From SR1 bacterium human oral taxon HOT-345 (GTDB lineage: Bacteria > Patescibacteriota > Gracilibacteria > Absconditabacterales > Absconditicoccaceae), in contig MPSQ01000003.1 in assembly GCA_003260355.1 (NCBI GenBank), forward strand, positions 1 to 64,000: 64,000 nt of DNA. The letters run 5' to 3'. Below are positions 10,776 to 22,792 of the stretch, one piece after another. The notes under the pieces are model-generated. The model saw nothing but the letters and a program-made list of their open reading frames with translations. It ran no database searches and was not told the origin of the DNA. The number at the start of each line of letters is the position of its first letter. The stretch's first letter is position 1. The translations under genes and the position numbers were made by a program.

Positions 10776-13403
10776 TTATCCATTTCTCAAAGCAGCATGT
10801 GCCGCAGCGAGTCTTGCAATCGGCACTCTATACGGACTACAACTTACGTAGGTCAAACCTACTCTATGACAGAAATCTATAGAAGCCGGATCTCCTCCGT
10901 GTTCTCCACAAATTCCGAGTTTGATAGTTGATCTGGTTGCTCTTCCTTTTTCTACAGCGATCTTCACGAGTTCTCCTACTCCTTCTTGATCAAGCGTCTG
11001 GAAGGGATCTTTTTCAAAGATGTTCTTATTTACATAATCTTTGATAAATTTTCCTGCATCATCTCTAGAGAATCCAAGTCCCATCTGAGTAAGATCATTC
11101 GTTCCAAAAGAGAAGAATTCCGCAGTTTCTGCGACTTTATCAGCGGTTACTGCTCCTCTTGGCACTTCAATCATAGTCCCGAGCTTGTATTCCACATCTA
11201 CAGCGTATCTATCCATCGTTGCTTTGGCTACCTTTCTTACGATGTCAGCATTAAAATCTAGTTCTGATTTAAATCCTACAAGTGGAATCATAATTTCTGG
11301 ATGAACATCAACTCCTTCTTTTTTGAGTTCACAAGCGGCAGAGATCACAGCTTCAGTCTGCATTTCTGCGATTTCAGGAAAGGTAATTGCCAATCTACAT
11401 CCTCTATGTCCAAGCATTGGATTAAATTCATGAAGAGAAGCTATTTTCTCATGAAGTCTTTCTACACTCACCCCCAGTTCAGTAGCAAGTTCTGCAATCT
11501 GAGCTTCTTCTTGAGGAAGGAATTCATGCAAAGGAGGATCCAAAAACCTAATCGTTACTGGCATTCCTTCTAGAGTTTTCATCAGTTCATAAAAGTCTGA
11601 TTTTTGATAAGGAAGGATTTTTGCAAGCGCCTTCTTTCTTCCCTCAACATCTTCCGCAAGGATCATCTCTCTTACTGCCTTAATTCTTTCCTCAGCAAAG
11701 AACATATGTTCAGTCCTACAAAGTCCAATTCCTTCAGCACCAAACTTTTTAGCAGTAATAGCATCACGAGGCGTATCAGCATTAGTTCTAATTCAGAGTT
11801 TTCTATATTTATCCGCCAACTGCATTAATTTCTCAAAATCTCCACTAAGTTCTGGATCCACTACTTTTAATGCCCCAGCAAACACTTCTCCCGTTCCTCC
11901 ATCAAGAGAAATCTGATCCCCTTCTCTGAAAGTCCTTCCATGAACAGTTACCGTCTTCGCAACTTCATCAATAACAAGCTCTCCAGCTCCAGAGACACAG
12001 CATTTTCCCATTCCTCTTGCAACTACCGCAGCATGAGAAGTCATTCCTCCTCTCGCAGTCAAGATTCCTTCAGAAGCAATCATTCCTTGAATATCTTCCG
12101 GTGAAGTTTCTAATCTCACAAGCACTACTTTCTTTCCATTTTCTTTCCAATCATGAGCAACATCAGCAGAGAAAACGATCTGTCCAACAGCTGCACCTGG
12201 CGAAGCAGGAAGCGCCTTCACAAGAAGCTCAGCTTCCTTTTTAGCCTGAGGATCAAGCTGAGGATGAAGCAAACTATCAAGCTGCTCTGGCTGTACTCTA
12301 AGTACTGCTATCTTTTCATCGATAAGTCCTTCTCCAAGCATATCCATAGCAATCTTCACTGCCGCAGCAGCAGTTCTTTTTCCACTTCTTGTCTGGAGAA
12401 TATAAAGCTTTCCTTCCTGGATCGTAAACTCCATATCTTGCATATCTTTATAATGCTTTTCCAGCAAATGATAAATATCACAAAGCTCTTTGTAGCAGTC
12501 AGGCATTACCTTATCAAGCTCCTCAATATGTGCTGGAGTTCTGATTCCCGCTACCACATCTTCTCCCTGAGCATTCATCAAGAACTCTCCGTAAAATTTA
12601 TTTTCCCCAGTAGAAGGATTCCTTGTAAAACATACTCCCGTTCCTGAAGTTTCTCCCATATTTCCAAAGACCATAGACTGCACATTTACCGCAGTTCCAA
12701 GAAGTCCTCTAATATCGTTGATTCTTCTATAAATAATCGCTCTTTCATTATTCCATGAGTTGAATACCGCATCAATTGCCATTTTAAGCTGTTGTCTTCC
12801 ATCATTTGGGAAAAGTTTCCCTGTATCTCTCTGTACGACTTCTTTATAGAGTCTTACAACTTCTTTGAGATCATCCGTATCAAGTTCTGTATCCAGCTTT
12901 ACTCCTTTCTTATCTTTTACAGATTGCAAAGCCTTTTCAAAGTCATGATGAGGCACTTCCATCACCACATCTCCAAACATTTGAATAAATCTTCTATACG
13001 AATCCCAAGCAAACCTTTCATTTCCTGTCTTGGTAGCAAGTCCTACTACAGATTCATCGTTAAGTCCAAGATTCAAAACCGTATCCATCATTCCTGGAAG
13101 TGAGGCCGCAGCTCCAGATCTTACAGATACAAGCAAAGGATCATTCGCATCACCAAGCTTCTTTCCCATCCTTGCCTCAAGCGCTTGAAGCTGTTCTTCT
13201 ACCTGTTGATCCACTTCTGCTGGGTAACTTTTATTGTTTTTGTAGTAAATATCACACGTTTCCGTCGTGATAGTAAATCCTGAAGGGATTGGCAAACCTA
13301 AACTTACCATTTCAGCGAGGTTAGCTCCCTTTCCTCAGAGGATTTCTTTCCCAACCCCCTTTCCTTCCGAAAAAGAGTAGACATACTTTTTTGTTTCTGA
13401 CAT
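10776..13403 (-). CDS. ppdK: Pyruvate, phosphate dikinase
   Basis: PPDK interconverts pyruvate + ATP + Pi and phosphoenolpyruvate + AMP + PPi in the cytoplasm. At 875 aa it has the family's usual length. In order are the ATP-grasp part ([20 protein letters not shown] near the N-terminus), the phosphohistidine swivel domain ([19 protein letters not shown], active His near residue 454) and the PEP-binding barrel ([36 protein letters not shown]). Two invariant glycines, in LGGKGAN and [11 protein letters not shown], are UGA. It is monocistronic, with its own promoter and terminator. In small-genome bacteria lacking much of central metabolism this enzyme can serve lower glycolysis; that use here is inferred. 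Confidence 0.96.
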
Positions 13404-13435
13404 ATGCTACGATATAGTAAAATAAAACAATTCTG

Positions 13436-13463
13436 ACTATAGGATTTCCTTTCAACTTTTCAA
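13436..13463 (-). promoter_or_regulatory. Candidate sigma-70-type promoter of ppdK
   Basis: On the minus strand TTGAAA is followed after 16 bases by TATAGT, which lies about 33 bases ahead of the ppdK start codon. Confidence 0.5.
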
Positions 13464-13544
13464 GATCTTTTTATGTTTAGAAAGAGGATTTTTCACCTGC
13501 AAAAAAACTCTCTCATAATCATAGTCAAAAATACAAAAAAGAAA

Positions 13545-13571
13545 AAGCTGATCTCCATCAAAGAGTCAGCA
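13545..13571 (-). terminator. Intrinsic terminator of the beta-helix surface-protein gene
   Basis: On the minus strand GCTGACTC and GAGATCAGC form a hairpin followed by TTTTTC. It lies just past the TAA at 13604. Confidence 0.8.
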
Positions 13572-13603
13572 TTTTTCTAATAAAAAGTCTATCAGTAACA
13601 CTC

Positions 13604-16600
13604 TTACTTCTTAGCCACCGACCTTTGAAGCATTAGAAGCACTCGACCTCTAATTTCTTGCATCATAGGAGTAGTATCCTTAAGGATTCAAGCATTTTTC
13701 AGAGCTTCAAGATGTCCTTTCGCCCATTCTTCTCCATCCTGATTATATCTACTTCCATAAAGGACTCTAGAGAATACCGTAGCAAACTCAGCCCTTGTAA
13801 CAAGCTTATTTGGTTCAAAGCTGGATAATGCTGTTCCATCATACTTAATTCCCATGAGCTGAAGCTGATAAGCAAGCTGAATATATCCAGCCAAATCTCA
13901 TAACTTCTCATCAACATCTGCATAGTGAACAGTTCCTGTGACAACAGGCTGCTTTCCTAGCACTTTAGTCACATACACTGACATCATCTTTGCAAGTTCT
14001 GCTCTGGTAAGTGGCTGATCAAGTCTCGCACCAGAAATCTCTCTAATAGTCGTAATATCTTTCCCACATGCCCAAAGGTAAGCTTGATTCTGTTCCTCTG
14101 AAAACTGAGATCCTTCAACTGAGCAAAGCGGAGAAGTAACCTCTCCTGAGTACACACTTTCTACAAAGTTCGACACAGGAACAATGCTATTTCCAGTACT
14201 TGATGCTGAAGATGAAGAACTTGAACTACTTGAAGATGATGATGAACTACTTGATCCTCCACCTCATCCTCCTCAACCTCCTCCTCAACAAGTATAGGCC
14301 CATTGAGCAGTGAGAGTAATATCTCCAGCAGGCATAGTCGCTGGAAGAGCTGGACCCCATCCAGTAAATCTATAACAGCTTCTTGTAGGATTCGTAGGAG
14401 CTGCAACAGAGGTTCCATATCCCTGCACAACTGGCGCTACAGCAGTTCCTCCATTAGCATTAAAGGTAATTTTATACTTCTTTGGCGCATAGAATCGTCC
14501 ATAATCAGGGTTAGCTGTTTGAAGAGTATATCCTATCACTTTCGTATCTTTTTTAATCTCATGATAAGCCTTAATTGAATGATTCTTATCTACCCAAGAT
14601 GGAACTACCGCATGATCAAGATCAGGAGTAATACTACCCGTTGCTGTACTAGCTCCTGCAGATTTAAATACTTCTGCTCCAAAAATTCCATCATTCTTTG
14701 CTCTAAATACTTTTGTCTGTTTGTTCCAAGCTGTAGCCATATTTACAAACAAAAGCTTCTCTCCAGCCACATCCTTGATTTCAAGAAGATTTGTGGTATC
14801 AGTAAACTCTAGGATATTATTATATACTGCAGTCATTTCAGGACTCACACCTGTTACCTTTCTCATCAATGCATGAGTTTCATTGAGCTTAATTGTCCCC
14901 CCATCCAAAGCTACAGGAATATAACTTGTATTACTACTACCATAAAATTTAGTTGCTACTGGACAATCTTTTACCTCATATTTTGAGTCAGCATTTTTGA
15001 TTGAACATTTAGCATCTACAGCATATTCAGCAACATCTTTAGGGAAGGTTCCACCTGAAATTGCAATCTCAGAATTTTTGCCATTTTTCTCAAGACTTCC
15101 ATTAAAATCACCTCCAAAGATAGCGAGCTTTGCATATCACTCTCCAGAGTTATAAGAAAGCTTAACACCTCCAGCAAGAGATCAATCCTCAATAACTACT
15201 TCGGACTTAGATACCCAAGATGGATATTTTTCAAAACCACTAGAATCAATTTGAATTGCTTTTTCTTCTCATTTAATAGTTCCTTTTTTTACAATAATTT
15301 TTCCTCCACTACTAAATACATAAAGTCAGAATAATTTTGAAGTATAATTTCATCCATCAACCGTAACTTGTCCATCATTATCTACAGAAATAGCTGAAGA
15401 AAGCCACTTTTTAGGATTAGCTTTTTCAACACTAATAGTAGAATTATAAAACTCTGCTTTCTGATTAGAAATGCTTACAGGTTGTCTATATTCAGAATTA
15501 ATAGTAACATCTCTAAACACAGCCAATGCATCTTTTGCCCCATAAAGATAAAACCCTGGAGTATTATTATCTTCTTTCAAGGTATAGGTTCCACCATTTA
15601 CTTTTAAAGCAATTGAATGTCACTCATCACTAGCAACAACACGATAGTTTGTCTCAACAACAAGGTTATTTAATTCAACCTTCGTTTTTGAATCTGGATC
15701 ATTTCCTCTAAATCTAAAGAAAGCTGCATCATCGGTATTCCCTCTATATTCTCCGCCATCTATAACAATTTCTGATCCAATCCCAGCTGGCAAAACATTT
15801 ATAAATCACCAAAAATCAGTATTTGCAGTTGGAGTGATAACCTTTCCTCCCTTAAGAGTCAGTTTTACAGGGGATGAAACTGTCATCATCCATTGTGGAA
15901 CATTATTCGTAATAGTTTTCCCATTTAAATCTATGGTTAGATTTTTTGATAGAGATATTGCTGTATTAAGATTAATATCCTTTGTAAGAAGAATCGTATC
16001 CCCATCACTAGCAGAGGCTATCGCATCTTGTAAAGTCAAGAATCCCTGATTTCCAATTTTAGCCTCTCCAGCAATAGGAACATAAACATAATCATCTGCT
16101 ATAAGAAAGTATCAAATAAGTTTACTCCCATTTTTTACCTCAGCATATCTAGCAAAAGAGCCTGAAAGATTCGTCCAATCTCCTTTCAAACTTGCACTAA
16201 GATCATACGCAAGAGATGGAGATCCAGACTTAATTACCTTCAGTGCTTTTCTATAAATAGAATCTTTCTTTTCAAAAAGAGGATATCATGATTCATTAAA
16301 AATCACCTTTTCTCATCAAAAATCAACCACTTGAGACTTCGTATTCAAATAATAATCCGTTGTATCAGAATATTGCAATTTAGTACCGGTATAATCAACC
16401 GTTCCATCATCTTTCATCAAAAGAGGAATCTCATCATCAGAGCCAATAGTAAAATATTTCACAAGCGTAGATCCACCTACATTCATTCCTAAGCTAGAAA
16501 TTATTCCAGCAGACAATTCACCAGACATATGAGCACCTGTTGCAGACATCAACACATCAAGAGATGGCATCACCACTCCTGAAGCATCTACAACTTCTCC

Positions 16601-16849
16601 AGTAGCTTGAACTACTTCTTCAAAAACCTGTGCTGCCGTCCCCGTTACACTCTCCTCTGCAGAAGCAGCAGGAGAAGCTAAATCCTCTTGCACAGAAGAG
16701 CTCTCCATTGCCAAGCTCTCTCCTTGCACAGTTGAAGCAACAGACTCACCCTCCTCCGCGAGTGAAATCCCTGTTGGCACAAAGATATTAGCCTGCAACA
16801 TAACGAGCGACATAATCGCCAACCCTTTGACCATTTTCTTGTCTATCAT
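13604..16849 (-). CDS. Large secreted surface protein: beta-helix region, InlB-type repeat, poly-Gly/Ser linker, C-terminal SLH modules (1081 aa)
   Basis: Five frame-aligned pieces join when UGA is glycine. The signal peptide ends near GISLAEE. Residues about 270-640 contain parallel beta-helix-like sequence (DAIASASDGDTILLTKDI, LTIDLNGKTITN), as in pectin-lyase-fold adhesins. Near residue 800 is a Listeria-Bacteroides-type repeat (ITFNANGGTAVAPVVQGYG, FTGWGP). Next comes a run of glycines (GGN and UGA codons mixed) followed by a long serine run, then SLH modules (LTRAELAKMMSVYVTKVLG, LVTRAEFATVFSRVLYG). The SLH part resembles that of the other large surface protein but sits at the C-terminus. 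A role as an SLH-anchored adhesin is inferred. Confidence 0.87.
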
Positions 16850-17044
16850 GATAAGGCATAAAAAATAAAAACAAAACATCAGCAGAAAAAACTGACTAGA
16901 AAGAAAATTTTTTCCACTGAAAACACTCTTAATATAAGGATGTGACACCCTTAATTCAAGAGAAGTTTTCTCAGTTCTAAAGCACAAAATCAAAACATTA
17001 CCACTTATCTTTCAATTATTTTACAAAAAATGAGGTAAAAAAAA

Positions 17045-17073
17045 TTGACATTTAAAAAATTTATGATTAAAAT
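17045..17073 (+). promoter_or_regulatory. Sigma-70-type promoter of the zincin gene
   Basis: TTGACA, a 17-base spacer, then TAAAAT, placed 30 bases before the ATG of the metalloprotease gene. Confidence 0.65.
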
Positions 17074-17102
17074 AATAATAAATTTAATTATAGCAATAAA
17101 AA

Positions 17103-18197
17103 ATGAAAAAGAAATACCTATCCATTCTCCTCTTAGGAACATTACTTCTCCATTTCGGAATAGGAAAAGCAGAAAATTCAGATCAAAAATTAGATTCTAT
17201 CTTCGAAATCCAAGACTACGTAGAACAAACACTTAATATCAAATCCTCAACAATCTCAAGCAGAAACTATTTCCCTCTTATCAAAGAAATCTTAGAGAAA
17301 AAGTGCCCCTCCGAGAGCATAGATGAAGCCAAAAGTACTCTTGAACAAACCCTCCCTACTCGACAAGAGCTAATAAGCCAGATTTCTCCTAATAGAATCA
17401 AGTATGAATTTGAAAAAATCAAAACCTCAACATTGCAAATCCAAACAGAAAACCCTACCGAATTTTGCAAAAAAAAATACATCAGTTATACCTTCCTAGA
17501 AATGATGAGAAATCAGAATCTTTCTCACTACCAAAATGAACAAGAACACCCAGCTGCCAACCCTAGACAATCGGAAAGAGAAAATTCCACTTCTCAAAAC
17601 CAACAACCAACAATAGAAGTCCAAAACAATACAAAAAACCTCTCATGAGAGGATCTCACCTTTGCAGAACAAACGAAACAATTCGCACACGAGGAACTAA
17701 CTAATTTACTAAGTTTAGGGATTTTAAATCCCCACGACCAAGAAACGCTAAATAATCATATTGAAATCAACTATCTCCCTTGATGCAAAAAAACACATGG
17801 CTCTTTTCATATCCTTCAAAACAAAACGACCAAGGAAAAAAAATTCAAAACCCTAAAGCTCAACATAGCAATCTGCAACACCCCAGAATATCAAGCAAAC
17901 TACAGAACATATTTCAAACAAATCCTTGCACATGAATTAGGACATTACATCTATTTTTTCAGGGATCAAGATCCCCAAGCTTTCGATACCATTTGCCGAA
18001 ATAACGAGCAAAATACCTGCAATGCCAAAGGATTTTTCAGCGAATACGCACAAAAGAGCAAAGAAGAAGATTATGCAGAAAGCTTCGCCTATCGATACAA
18101 AAATCTCGAAAAAGAAAAAGAATTCTGATCTGCCCCAACGAGCGAAGCGATCTACCAAAAAGAAAATCATTTCAACCAACTATTTGCCTCGCACTAA
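17103..18197 (+). CDS. Secreted zincin-like metalloprotease (364 aa)
   Basis: A signal peptide (MKKKYLSILLLGTLLLHFG, cut after about residue 22) precedes a charged, mostly helical region to about residue 180. The C-terminal part contains AHELGHYIYFF, a zinc-binding HExxH motif, near residue 280. About 40 residues on, EEDYAESFAYRYK offers a glutamate that could be the third ligand. UGA glycines occur in the second half. No specific peptidase family is recognised. It has its own promoter and ends 3 bases before the stop of the convergent gene. Outside-acting protease is the best reading; the substrate is unknown. Confidence 0.75.
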
Positions 18198-18200
18198 GAG

Positions 18201-18563
18201 CTAGTTCAAATCCGAGAAATCATCCAGCAAAACAATTTCCTCAAATACCTCTCAAGAAGATGCAGAGTATTCAATATCGGGAGGAATAGCATCTTTTTTT
18301 GGCAAGGCAGATACAGAAGAATGAAAGCCTGAATTTTGATAAGTAAAGATTTCGTTATTAGAAGCGAAAAGGACATTTCCTCAAGGAAAGAACAAAAAAT
18401 AACCAAAGAAAAGCGGAGAAACAAACAACGAACATCCTCAGATCAAAAAAGACATTCCCTCAAAAGAGATAAAACAAAACATCACTATGAAGATATCACA
18501 AAGAAAATCAAGAGCAAACACAAAAAAAAGACACTCCCAGAATCAAACTAGGAATGCCTTCAA
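18201..18563 (-). pseudogene. C-terminal, membrane-spanning part of a frameshifted (or separate) gene
   Basis: This minus-strand frame starts with TTG at 18563 or ATG at 18482 and ends at TAG, 3 bases from the stop of the convergent zincin gene. It encodes about 70 very hydrophobic residues (two or three membrane segments) and then a soluble, acidic tail (LPKKDAIPPDIEYSASSGE, VFEEIVLLDDFSDLN) with normal protein composition. It lies one base out of frame with the 136-aa reading frame just upstream, whose own continuation past 18574 looks unnatural. Either the two parts are one gene broken by a +1 shift near 18570, or this is a separate gene with a non-ATG start. Confidence 0.5.
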
Positions 18564-18573
18564 AACAATAATC

Positions 18574-18984
18574 TCATACCTGTGGAACGACAAAGTATGA
18601 GACAGGATGCTGGATCGCATTACTCATTTCCATCGTTAATGAATGCAAAAGCCAGAGACTTCCACGATCATCAGCAACGATATATCGAGTTTTCGCATCT
18701 TGAAACCATCGCTCAGGAAGGATAATCATCACTCGCTCTCCCAAAAGAGCCATAGAAACCTTTCGCAGCAAACCTGATTTAATCGAAACTTCTCCAAGAC
18801 AAAAGAGATTGGAAACGACCACCAGGAGATCGGAAAACTTCGATTTTTCTTCATACTTAACCTCGGGAAAATTAAAAACTCCACTAGAAAGAACACATCC
18901 AGAAGAAGCAATTCTCTGACCAAGGCTTGGCAACTTTCCTAAAAGGAAACTACCAGAAATAACCTTTAAAGCAAAAGTATCCAT
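18574..18984 (-). CDS. Uncharacterised protein, N-terminal part of a probably frameshifted gene (136 aa)
   Basis: The frame begins MDTFALKVISGSFLLGKLP and reads as a beta-rich soluble domain (MIILPERWFQDAKTRYIVAD, LWLLHSLTMEMSNAI). It ends at VVPQV before a UGA. Read as glycine, the same frame stays open to TAA at 18358-18360, but the added residues are less protein-like than the +1 frame that ends at 18201. I therefore treat the C-terminus as unresolved. No family is recognised. Confidence 0.6.
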   Translation of the reverse strand: MDTFALKVISGSFLLGKLPSLGQRIASSGCVLSSGVFNFPEVKYEEKSKFSDLLVVVSNLFCLGEVSIKSGLLRKVSMALLGERVMIILPERWFQDAKTRYIVADDRGSLWLLHSLTMEMSNAIQHPVSYFVVPQV

Positions 18985-19053
18985 AAATGTTTATTTTTTT
19001 AGGTATTTTTTATGAAAAGAGTATTATCAATTTTAAAAGAAAAGTCAAGAAGT

Positions 19054-19084
19054 AAAAAAAAAGCTGAACCCTATGAAGATTCAG
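19054..19084 (-). terminator. Intrinsic terminator of the lipoprotein pair
   Basis: On the minus strand CTGAATC...GGTTCAG forms a hairpin followed by nine T, 30 bases after the TAA of the downstream lipoprotein gene. Confidence 0.82.
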
Positions 19085-19113
19085 ACTTCTTTTTTTGATC
19101 AATCTCTACAGAA

Positions 19114-20481
19114 TTATCAAGCAGTTCCAGAAAGAGAAGTAGTTCCAGAAAGAGATACAGCTCCAGATGTTACATCTTCCTCAGAGAAATCATCAAACTC
19201 TCCTGAAAATCCTCACATAGCTCCACCTCCCATTAATGCACTCCAAATTTCTTGAAGATTCTGAGCATCAGTAGGCGTAGTAAAAGTATGATTAGCAATT
19301 TTCTTTGCAACGAAATCTCCGTCTACATCTACTCCTACTTTATCTATAGTCAATTTAAACTGAGGTTGAAGAGAGAAACGATTTTGACTCAACGTAGCAG
19401 AAATCTTTCATGAAAGCTTAAAGAGTTGCTCTTTTTGAATATCTTTTCCAGTTTTTTCAGCTACAAGATCCAACTTCACACTTCAGATACCAGCTCTCTC
19501 AGCAACAAGGGTTACTTCCACTTGTCCAGATCCATCAGCAGATGGAATAATTGCCTTAGCTGTCGTTACCTTACCTTTTACGTGCTGACTAAGCTTCATT
19601 TTAAGATCACCCATTGAGAAATCACTATTTACTACTACAAAATCCACCTTATCTGCAGAACGAATCACAAAATAAGCTTCAGTATTCTCAAATTTTATAC
19701 TAGAAAAAATCTGATCCAAACTGTCTTTCATCTGCTGTTGTTGAGCAAGCAATACTTCATTTCCAGTAGAAGCCACTTCTCCAGTCTCATTCAAAGCATA
19801 GAAATCAAGCACAACTTTCTTTATTTCCTCTAGATTAAAATCTACTTTCCAAGCAGGATTTCATTCATAAGTAGTAGATACCACTCCCGTATAATAACTT
19901 GGATTCACTGCATAAAGTTTTTCATTCTGCCAAATATTAGCATTAGTCTCTGCTGAAGTCCTAAGCATTTCCTTAATTTCTGGAACATCCAAAGTAAGCC
20001 ACTTATTCTTAAACATTTCAACCATCGCTAACGGCATTCCTGCAGCCTCTTTTGGATTCATCTCCAAAGCAAACTCATTAAGCTTAAAATAGAGCTGATA
20101 ATCCTTGAGAAGCGTATTCAAATTCACTTTCGCATCCAATTTCTGAAGGTCTCCTGTTTGAGCATCTTTCTGCTCCATAGTAAGATTAAGACCTATGTCA
20201 GACTCAGAATCTTTCGTCTTATTATCTGATACACTCTTCACATCAAGCATAACTTTTCCTTTACCTCCATCAGTCTGCACATCTACCTGTGCTTTAAGAT
20301 TTGATTCAATTAGCTTCTCCTGATCACCCATAAACTGTAATACATCCTTTACGATAGCATTCTGTTTATTATACACTTGTAAAGTCTCCTCAAAAGAGAG
20401 ATTTGGAGCTTTCCCACATCATGCAAGAGTTATAGCAACGACAGCGACAAAGCTTAAAACTCCAACTTTTTTTAACTGCAT
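19114..20481 (-). CDS. Secreted lipoprotein, function unknown (455 aa)
   Basis: MQLKKVGVLSFVAVVAITLA is followed by G-C in which the glycine is a UGA codon, giving a classical LAGC lipobox with the lipidated Cys at residue 22. The body is beta-rich and repeatedly amphipathic (MLDVKSVSDNKTKDSE, YQLYFKLNEFALEMNPKEA, MGDLKMKLSQHVKGKV). It resembles outer-leaflet lipoproteins built of repeated sheets, but no named family was recognised. The C-terminus is low-complexity Gly/Ser/Asp-rich. It starts 18 bases after the end of the preceding lipoprotein gene, so the two form an operon. Confidence 0.8.
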
Positions 20482-20499
20482 TTTTCATACCATGAAGAA

Positions 20500-21501
20500 T
20501 TAAAAACCAATATCTAGATCAACTAAATATTTTTCCAGCAAAATATAATCATCTGGGATCATTTGTAAAGCTCAAGTTTGCTGAAAGCGAGAAAATCTAA
20601 CAAAAAAGGACATATTCTCACCATAATCCTTATTTTTCCATCGTTTACCATCCAAGCGAAACTGTTTTTGCGAAAAGGAAAGTTTTCATTCAAAAGAATT
20701 TATTCACCACATTCCAGAGTAAGAAATCTGATTTTTACCTTTTTTCAGTTCTATTTCCAAGGATTCTCACTTTATCCCCGAGAAAGTTCCCTTAAAGACT
20801 TTTCAATCAAAACTTCCTGAAAACCCAATTTCTTCTCAGAGATAATCCCATTTAGTCTGCCTAAAATATCGGACACCTCACTCACTTTCTATACTTCAGC
20901 TAAGAAATTGCACCTTCTCTCCATACTGTAAAAGATAGTCCTCCAATTTTTCACGCTGAAAAAGGGATCAAGAAAAAATCTGTGGAAATAAAAGTAATTC
21001 CTTAGAAGGGAATACAAAAACATCTTTATTCCATGGAATTTTTATCCAATAATGAAGGAGATCTTTCGCAATCAATTGAACAAATTGTGAATTTACACTC
21101 CCCTCTCCCTGAGAAAAACGAAACCTTTCCGGATGAAAATATAAATCAGCATCAGCTCCCCTAAATTGAGAAAGAAAAGAAAGAAAAAGCTGGTTCGTCA
21201 AACTCGATCAGTTCGTTTGAAGAGAAAGATCTATTTCCCCTCAAAATTCTTGACCAGAATACGCTACAAAACCAGTTAAATTTACACTTACTACGCGAGA
21301 TTTCGTAGAAGCAAGCAGCTGACCGTCACCAGAAAAGACTGATTTTTCTCCAGCAAAAGCCTCATTTATCAAAAAAATCATTTGATTCATTCAGATCAAA
21401 ATCCTTTCATTTTCCTCTTCAGGAGAAAGTTTTTTCCAATTACAGGCAGAAAAAAAGAAAACAAGCCCGAGAAAGATGAAGGAAAAAGTGATTTTTTTCA
21501 T
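20500..21501 (-). CDS. Secreted lipoprotein, function unknown (333 aa)
   Basis: The N-terminus MKKITFSFIFLGLVFFFSAC is a lipoprotein signal peptide with lipobox FSAC and lipidated Cys at residue 20. The mature part contains beta-type segments (VNLTGFVAYSGQEFGGEID, LYFHPERFRFSQGEG) with several UGA glycines. Its topology is similar in style to the next gene, with which it shares an operon (18-base gap), so the two lipoproteins may work together. No known domain was recognised. Confidence 0.78.
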
Positions 21502-21596
21502 TTTTTCATCAAGATAAAATAGGTTGCTCCCCTACCAAGAGGAATATACAAATTTTGAAATATAAAGAAAGCCCTTTTCATTTTCTTTTAAATTTT

Positions 21597-21625
21597 TTGA
21601 CAAATAAAGACTTTCTCTATATAAT
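21597..21625 (+). promoter_or_regulatory. Perfect-consensus sigma-70 promoter of pilT
   Basis: TTGACA, a 17-base spacer and TATAAT match the consensus exactly. The -10 box lies 35 bases before the pilT ATG. Confidence 0.88.
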
Positions 21626-21660
21626 TGGAATAAAGTATTTTACTTTTAAGGGCAACGCTC

Positions 21661-22749
21661 ATGAACACAGTAAGAGTCGATATTGATTCCATTTTAGCCG
21701 GGATTGCAGAAAACCCGAATATTTCCGACCTTCATCTAACCTGCTCCGGAAAAAGTTCATATAGACTAAACGGGGATATTATCAAAGATGAAAAAATTCC
21801 GATCATCAATAGCGAAAATATGGAAATCATCCTCAAACAACTCTTTCAAAATAATGCCCAAAATTTTGATAAGTTTATCTGCGACAAAGAAAGCGATTTC
21901 GCATATGAAGGGAAAGATGGAACCTCTTATAGAGTAAATGCCTTTTTTGAAAAAGGAAAAATCTGAATCGTAATGAGAAAAATCAATTCTCGCATCAGAA
22001 CGCTTGAAGAGATGATGTTCTCTAATCTCGCCGAAAGTATAAAAAGGAACGTCCTTGCAGCAAAAAAAGGACTTTTCCTAGTGACAGGATCTACAGGAAG
22101 CGGAAAATCAACCTCACTAGTAAGTATGATTGAATATATCAACAAAACAAGAAACGAAAACATCATCACTATCGAAGACCCTATTGAATATATCTTTGAA
22201 GGAGATAAATGTAGTATTTCACAGAGACAGGTAGGACATGATACCTGGTCATTCAAAAACGCACTAAAAGCTGTAATGAGAGAAGATCCTGATATCATTT
22301 TTGTAGGAGAAATTCGTGATACTGAAACTGCAGAAACCGTCCTTAGCCTAGCAGAAAGTGGACATCTCGTTTTTAGCACCTTGCACACAAGCTCAGCAAG
22401 TCATAGTTTGAGTAGATTTATGTCCTTTTTCCCTACAAATATGGAACAAAGTATCGCCGACAGACTTTCAGATAGTCTCATCGGAATCCAATCTCAAATG
22501 CTCGTAAAAAGAACAGATACCAATACGAGAATCTGAATTTTTGAGCTCTTATTAAACACGGTCGCTATTAAAAATAATCTCAAAAAAATGGATCTTGGAC
22601 AAGTTGATTCGACGATCGAATCTTCAAATCCACTAGGAATGATTTCAATGAAACAATACGCAAAGAAACTCGTAGATAGGCAACTCATCAACCCTAAAGA
22701 CGTAAAACATCTCTTTAGAGTAGAAGAAAGAGCAACCGAAACAGACTAA
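21661..22749 (+). CDS. pilT: Type IV pilus retraction ATPase PilT
   Basis: The 362-aa hexameric ATPase depolymerises type IV pili, powering twitching and DNA uptake. Visible motifs are VTGSTGSGKSTS (Walker A, about residue 143), ITIEDPIEY (Asp box), SQRQVGHD (His box), IIFVGEIRDTETA (Walker B) and FSTLHTSSASHSL. UGA encodes glycine in KIGIVMRKI and RIGIFELLL, both standard Gly positions in PilT. The C-terminal helices are shorter than in classical PilT. It has its own consensus promoter and leads a run of small membrane-protein genes on the same strand. Confidence 0.95.
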
Positions 22750-22792
22750 ATCAGAATCTATCTACTATTTTATAAGGTATAGCCCAGAAATA

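Noticed and set aside
11793..11795. Split of ppdK into two genes
   Set aside because: The joint is a single UGA at the invariant Gly of [11 protein letters not shown], so it is one enzyme.
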